Source of the DNA: an uncultured Oscillospiraceae bacterium
Lineage (GTDB): Bacteria; Bacillota; Clostridia; Oscillospirales; Oscillospiraceae
NCBI GenBank assembly: GCA_910577805.1
Contig: CAJTOE010000056.1
Coordinates: 1 to 13,654 of the forward strand
Direction: 5' to 3'
DNA length: 13,654 nt
The notes below the pieces were generated by a model that saw nothing but the letters and a program-made list of their open reading frames with translations, was not told the DNA's origin and searched no databases. A program made the position numbers and the translations under genes. Shown in pieces: positions 10,901-13,654 of this stretch; within the stretch, counting starts at the first letter, position 1, and each line of letters opens with the position of its first letter.

Positions 10901-13654
10901 CCCTCGGTGGGCTGCATGTTCTTGACCGCGTAGGTGTAGCCGGTCTTGGCCTGGGCATAGGCGGGGTCACCAGTGACCTCTTTGCCGTTGTAGTACCACA
11001 CGACCTCGACCTCAACGCCGTCGATCACCAGGGTCTTGGGCAGCAGAGCGCCCTTGGCCTTGGGCTGTGCGTCGGGCAGGATAACCTCGGTCACCTTGCC
11101 GTTCTCGTCTTTTTTAGCCTCAAAATCCTTGCTGGTGTTCACAGTGGTCTTGTCGAACGCGATCTGAGCGCCCAGAGTGCCGTCCTCATTGGGGGTCAGC
11201 TTATCCAGCTCGTCCTGGAGCTCTTCGGGCTTCACATCCGGGTCCAGAGCCATGATCCATTGGCCGTTGCCCAGGTCCTTCCAGATCAGGGTGAGAGTCT
11301 GACCGCCGACCTCCATGGTCACGGTAGCACCCTCGGTCATGGGCTTCGCGCTGGGGTCAGTGACAGCGCGGGAGCCAGCCTCATTCTTATAGATCGGAAC
11401 AGGAATCACGCCGCTTACGCCGTTGAGGGTTCCGAACACATAAGCGTTGTCGTCGTCAACGGACAGGGGATTGAAGGCTTTCGCCTCCAGGGTCAGGTTG
11501 TCGATGTCGGCCTGAGCCACATTGAAGGTAAAGACCAGCTGGCCGTTCACACACTGCACAGCGCCGTCCGCGATGGAGCCGCCCTTGATGCGGTACCACT
11601 TGCCGGACTCCAGGGGAGCGGACTCAGAGCCGGAAACGGTGATCTTCACAGTGTCGCCGACCTTGATGTCAGCAGGCAGGGTGATCTTTCCGCCGACGGT
11701 GCCGCTGGCCTCGCCGGAGGTGTTCTTGCTCTCCTTAAAGGTGGCGGTGATGGTCACATTGCTGGAGGGCATGGTGAAGCTGTTGTTGGTCACAGTCACT
11801 TTATTGCCATTGGCACCGGTGACCGTCAGGGAATCCAGCGCATAGCCGGCCGCAGGAGTAACAGTCATATCGACGGTGCTTCCCTCGACGGCCTTGTCAG
11901 CCACCAGAACGGTGCCGTTCTCGCTGGCAGCAACCGTGATGGTGTAAGTCTTACCAGCATTGGTGGTAGAGACAAAGTTCACAGTGTCGCCGGCCACGAT
12001 GTTGTTTCCGCTCAGGGAGTACTCAATGACCTTGCTGTTGCCGACCAAGATGCCGCTGCCGGTCTGCACGAACTCCCACTTGTTGTTAGCGCCCAGGACC
12101 TTCTTCTGCACGTTGTACAGGTTGCCCTTCTCCACGCTGCTGTTGGAGCTGCCGAAGGTATGAGCGTCGAGCGTGTAGTAGCCGTCCAGGCCGCCGTTGA
12201 TGAGAACGCGCGCGGTCTCCTTGGTGATGTTCACGTAGTAGTTCCAGCCGTTCACGCCGGCGCCCAGACCGCTTTCACCGTTGGTGAAGTAGTACTTGGT
12301 TCCGTTGAGAGTGGCTTCCATGGTCCAGCAGATGTTGTTCTTGCTGTCTCTGCTGTAGGGCTGGAGGTTGGTCACGGTGTAACCGGCCTTCTCCATAGCG
12401 GTCTTGGCGCTGTTGGCCACGTCGATGTAGTTCTCGCCGTTAGCCTTGTCGTTGAAGACGTACAGCCAGCCGCTGCGGTACTCGCTCCACAGGTCAGCGC
12501 CGGAACCAGCGTTGACGCCGCCGTTCTTGTTGTACTCGGTGATGAACACGGTCTTCACCTTGTAGTCGCTGGTGGAGTAGGTGTAGGAAATCTTCACCAG
12601 AGCGCCGTTGTCACAAGCGCGGGCGATCTCGTTGATGGAGTCGAAGGTGCAGTTGTCCACGGTGCTGACGACCTTGGCGGTGCTGGGAATGATGCCGCCC
12701 ACGTCCTCGACGTGCGTGTACAGGTTGTCAACATAGGTGTCGTGCTTGGCGATGGCGTTCAGGACGTAGACGTTCTTCGCGCCGTCAGTGGTGCCGATGC
12801 TCACATTGTTCTTCACGTAGAAGATCTTGTCAGTCTCGTTGCTGGCCCACTTTCTGTTGATGTCCTTGGAGCCCAGGGTGTAGAAGCCGGTGGGCTTCTC
12901 GCTCACGGTCTCCTTGGCAGTCTCCATGTCGTAGTACTTGCCGCCGTTGTCGAAGTGGGCCTCATAGGGCTCGCCGTCGGCAGTGTACATGTGGTAAGTG
13001 ATGGTGTACAGCTTCTCACCGGCACGGCTGGACGCGTTGTCCTTGTGCTCGATGTCATAGCTGTTCTGGCGATAGAAGTACATGGTGTCGCTGCTGCCCA
13101 GGTCATAGCCCCAGACCAGAACGGCTTCCACAGTCTCCTTGGCCTCCTCGTGCTTGCGTCCGCCGCTGCCGGTCAGAATCTGCACGATGGTGTCGTTCTC
13201 GCCGTTGTTGTCCTTGTCGTTGGTTTCGACCTTTGCAGAATTGGCGATGCCCAGTGCATCGGTCTTCATGTGGGTGCTGTTGGTGATGCTCACGGCATTG
13301 TTCACACCGTACTTCGCGCCCACGGACAGATCGTCATAAGTACCGGACACGTAGAAGTACACGGTCTTGTTGTTCTGGAACAGAACGTTGTTGCCCGTGC
13401 CCTCCGGGCAGGTCAGGTTCTGGCCGTTGGCCTTGACCAGGGTGGAGTGGCCGGGGATGATCTTGGTCTGGTCGCCATAGGTGCTGGCAACCGCGTCATG
13501 CTCGCCCAGAGCCTTCAGCACCACAGTGTCGTCGGCACGGACCGTCGCTTTGTAGATACCCAGGCCGGACACGTCGTTGGTGTTCTCATTGCCCCAGCCG
13601 TTCAGGTAGATAACGCCCTTGGTGCCCTCGCCGGCGTTGCCGGTGCCCACATCA
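7999..13654 (-). CDS. Giant beta-rich surface or secreted protein (N-terminus outside window)
   Basis: The frame is open from the right end of the window to a TGA at 7999-8001, giving at least 1,884 residues. A GTG at 13648-13650 is an internal valine, not a start. Numbering from it, residues about 1-560 are rich in Tyr, Asn, Thr and Gly and match no family I know. Residues about 567-639 (TYTITVAASENGTV, then TPAAGYALDSLTV and FTMPSSNVTITATF) are a standard 'bacterial repeat' beta domain of surface proteins. Degenerate relatives appear at about 972-1064 and 1066-1187, the last with ITFTMPGKNFSLYM. Further Thr/Val/Lys-rich beta modules run to the end. There are only eight cysteines or so. The C-terminus (TITIVDQRAGN) has no LPxTG motif, hydrophobic tail or SLH domain, so any anchor must be N-terminal. 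An adhesin or S-layer-associated role is inferred. Codon use changes near 10,550. Confidence 0.85.
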   Translation of the reverse strand, partial: DVGTGNAGEGTKGVIYLNGWGNENTNDVSGLGIYKATVRADDTVVLKALGEHDAVASTYGDQTKIIPGHSTLVKANGQNLTCPEGTGNNVLFQNNKTVYFYVSGTYDDLSVGAKYGVNNAVSITNSTHMKTDALGIANSAKVETNDKDNNGENDTIVQILTGSGGRKHEEAKETVEAVLVWGYDLGSSDTMYFYRQNSYDIEHKDNASSRAGEKLYTITYHMYTADGEPYEAHFDNGGKYYDMETAKETVSEKPTGFYTLGSKDINRKWASNETDKIFYVKNNVSIGTTDGAKNVYVLNAIAKHDTYVDNLYTHVEDVGGIIPSTAKVVSTVDNCTFDSINEIARACDNGALVKISYTYSTSDYKVKTVFITEYNKNGGVNAGSGADLWSEYRSGWLYVFNDKANGENYIDVANSAKTAMEKAGYTVTNLQPYSRDSKNNICWTMEATLNGTKYYFTNGESGLGAGVNGWNYYVNITKETARVLINGGLDGYYTLDAHTFGSSNSSVEKGNLYNVQKKVLGANNKWEFVQTGSGILVGNSKVIEYSLSGNNIVAGDTVNFVSTTNAGKTYTITVAASENGTVLVADKAVEGSTVDMTVTPAAGYALDSLTVTGANGNKVTVTNNSFTMPSSNVTITATFKESKNTSGEASGTVGGKITLPADIKVGDTVKITVSGSESAPLESGKWYRIKGGSIADGAVQCVNGQLVFTFNVAQADIDNLTLEAKAFNPLSVDDDNAYVFGTLNGVSGVIPVPIYKNEAGSRAVTDPSAKPMTEGATVTMEVGGQTLTLIWKDLGNGQWIMALDPDVKPEELQDELDKLTPNEDGTLGAQIAFDKTTVNTSKDFEAKKDENGKVTEVILPDAQPKAKGALLPKTLVIDGVEVEVVWYYNGKEVTGDPAYAQAKTGYTYAVKNMQPTEGSDVSFAESVTVKKDVVVDGKVEVVEKPVAVKPGESIDVGVDGTPSIGTGDDTTEGNLTVNFSGAPAGTIVTVNLDGDTKATQVKSGEKVTAVTGKDLTLNITVPRGYKVEGVTGAEKAATKDGGRDLYTISAISDKAAVVNITFTERKVYTLTLSGDQLVKTGDSAGEIYKLTAQGENDEGILFPTGVPAGETPNASGKYVREFKVYEGEFVTLNTADGTEAKTKTVPLDGVAVTLKYSSETPSSRTADKPGVITFTMPGKNFSLYMREEGKLSTDSVSTPVEGNMVEVHVDASLTVTGKDSSGKTVKPETINGVDYYPVNTVLTVTGGQWAQFSNDTTVVVSNENDVKKDGATTTVESAMYLKPVAKVTVGSDVNLYDAEDVKLENVKAVVKGTKVTLKLSKCDAVMVWEVAEGKTAADAPVTAGADGVIVKPAAGSIEYTVNNDVALNAAVAVTVGEGVKATVGTETLKVGATTYVKKGEVLNAESTVAGGAVVGLNAVEAFKEEDQTYKSGPVTGTINLTVGTKVTFSYMKEAYWSKKEAVQDLKVWETDQSKVTKSYYFAPGTWVKVVSGTAAVPVVVEGTKEIGTELENESGAVMFQVNKTAIDVKNNTVEDLPVSIGDTYFIYDKASWMAAWDAGVRGLGQNVKPKGETGAKTTAEAAWEDLDSHGKATFPWLYVEIENPTAEMLSFTTELRCNGDKVASATTPKEMAVAVANGEGPTNWETGNKTNAFIHWEMNYNSDPNVSSFNQDMEAPVGTYIIDITYEGKTLANQKIGEFTLEMVDKMIGASVPTDGDLSSETDNSNVNPEGPQAESVAAAEEKPVQVNADGQNITFENGTLTISKAYDLSADADGNKYFAGLKLGDASGWFDPAQFDECIIVKFTSPIPNGTKQAVKFTGPSEGSVKQDYTDENGVTYYLLGFPKATQTAETAGSKTIKVEWGDSASELQKPLTITIVDQRAGN

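Noticed and set aside
9476..10933. Ser/Thr/Val-rich plus-strand frames opposite the giant gene
   Set aside because: Their composition is the complement of the Thr/Val/Lys-rich surface protein, and none has a ribosome binding site or domain.

Overview
The window looks like chromosomal DNA from a GC-rich, Gram-positive gut Firmicute, probably of the Oscillospiraceae type (the Flavonifractor / Lawsonibacter / Oscillibacter neighbourhood). The grounds are strong AGGAGG-type ribosome binding sites, AT-rich promoters set in GC-rich coding sequence, SH3b/LysM/NlpC-P60 wall enzymes, a LysM-GH18 protein of the spore-cortex type, and a very large beta-rich exported protein. The genus is an inference from protein style, not a database result.

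Layout. 1-1682 (+): the 3' end of an N-acetylmuramoyl-L-alanine amidase with a C-terminal SH3b domain, then a LysM-LysM-GH18 glycosidase 15 bp downstream. 1683-1984 has no gene; it holds a terminator, a good promoter and the first copy of a 161-bp inverted-repeat element. 1985-3452 (+): a YdeI/OmpD-associated-family protein, a FlK-like hotdog thioesterase and a YbaK/EbsC-type aminoacyl-tRNA deacylase. 3537-4970 (+): pyruvate kinase, closed by a strong terminator. 4971-5226 is a regulatory intergenic region with a 55-bp palindrome, five TGTAAC/GTTACA boxes and a near-consensus promoter. 5227-6447 (+): a 95-aa protein of unknown function followed by a secreted SH3b-SH3b-NlpC/P60 endopeptidase. 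6507-7130 (+): thymidylate kinase. 7131-7450 has no gene; it holds a strong terminator, a second palindrome and the second copy (157 bp) of the inverted-repeat element. 7451-7912 (+): a lone phage-tail-fibre-like protein. A hairpin at 7926-7962 separates it from the convergent large gene at 7999 to the window end (-), which encodes at least 1,884 residues of a surface or secreted protein whose N-terminus lies outside the window.

How the genes fit together. Three proteins (amidase, LysM-GH18, NlpC/P60) cut different bonds of peptidoglycan, and the large minus-strand protein is probably exported, so the envelope is the main theme. Pyruvate kinase, thymidylate kinase and the tRNA-editing protein are housekeeping genes. 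No mobile-element transposase, integrase, CRISPR array, tRNA or rRNA was seen. I found no convincing new multi-gene system. The most interesting items are the pair of structured repeats placed just ahead of genes, the boxed promoter of the unknown 95-aa gene, and a sharp change in codon use inside the giant surface gene.
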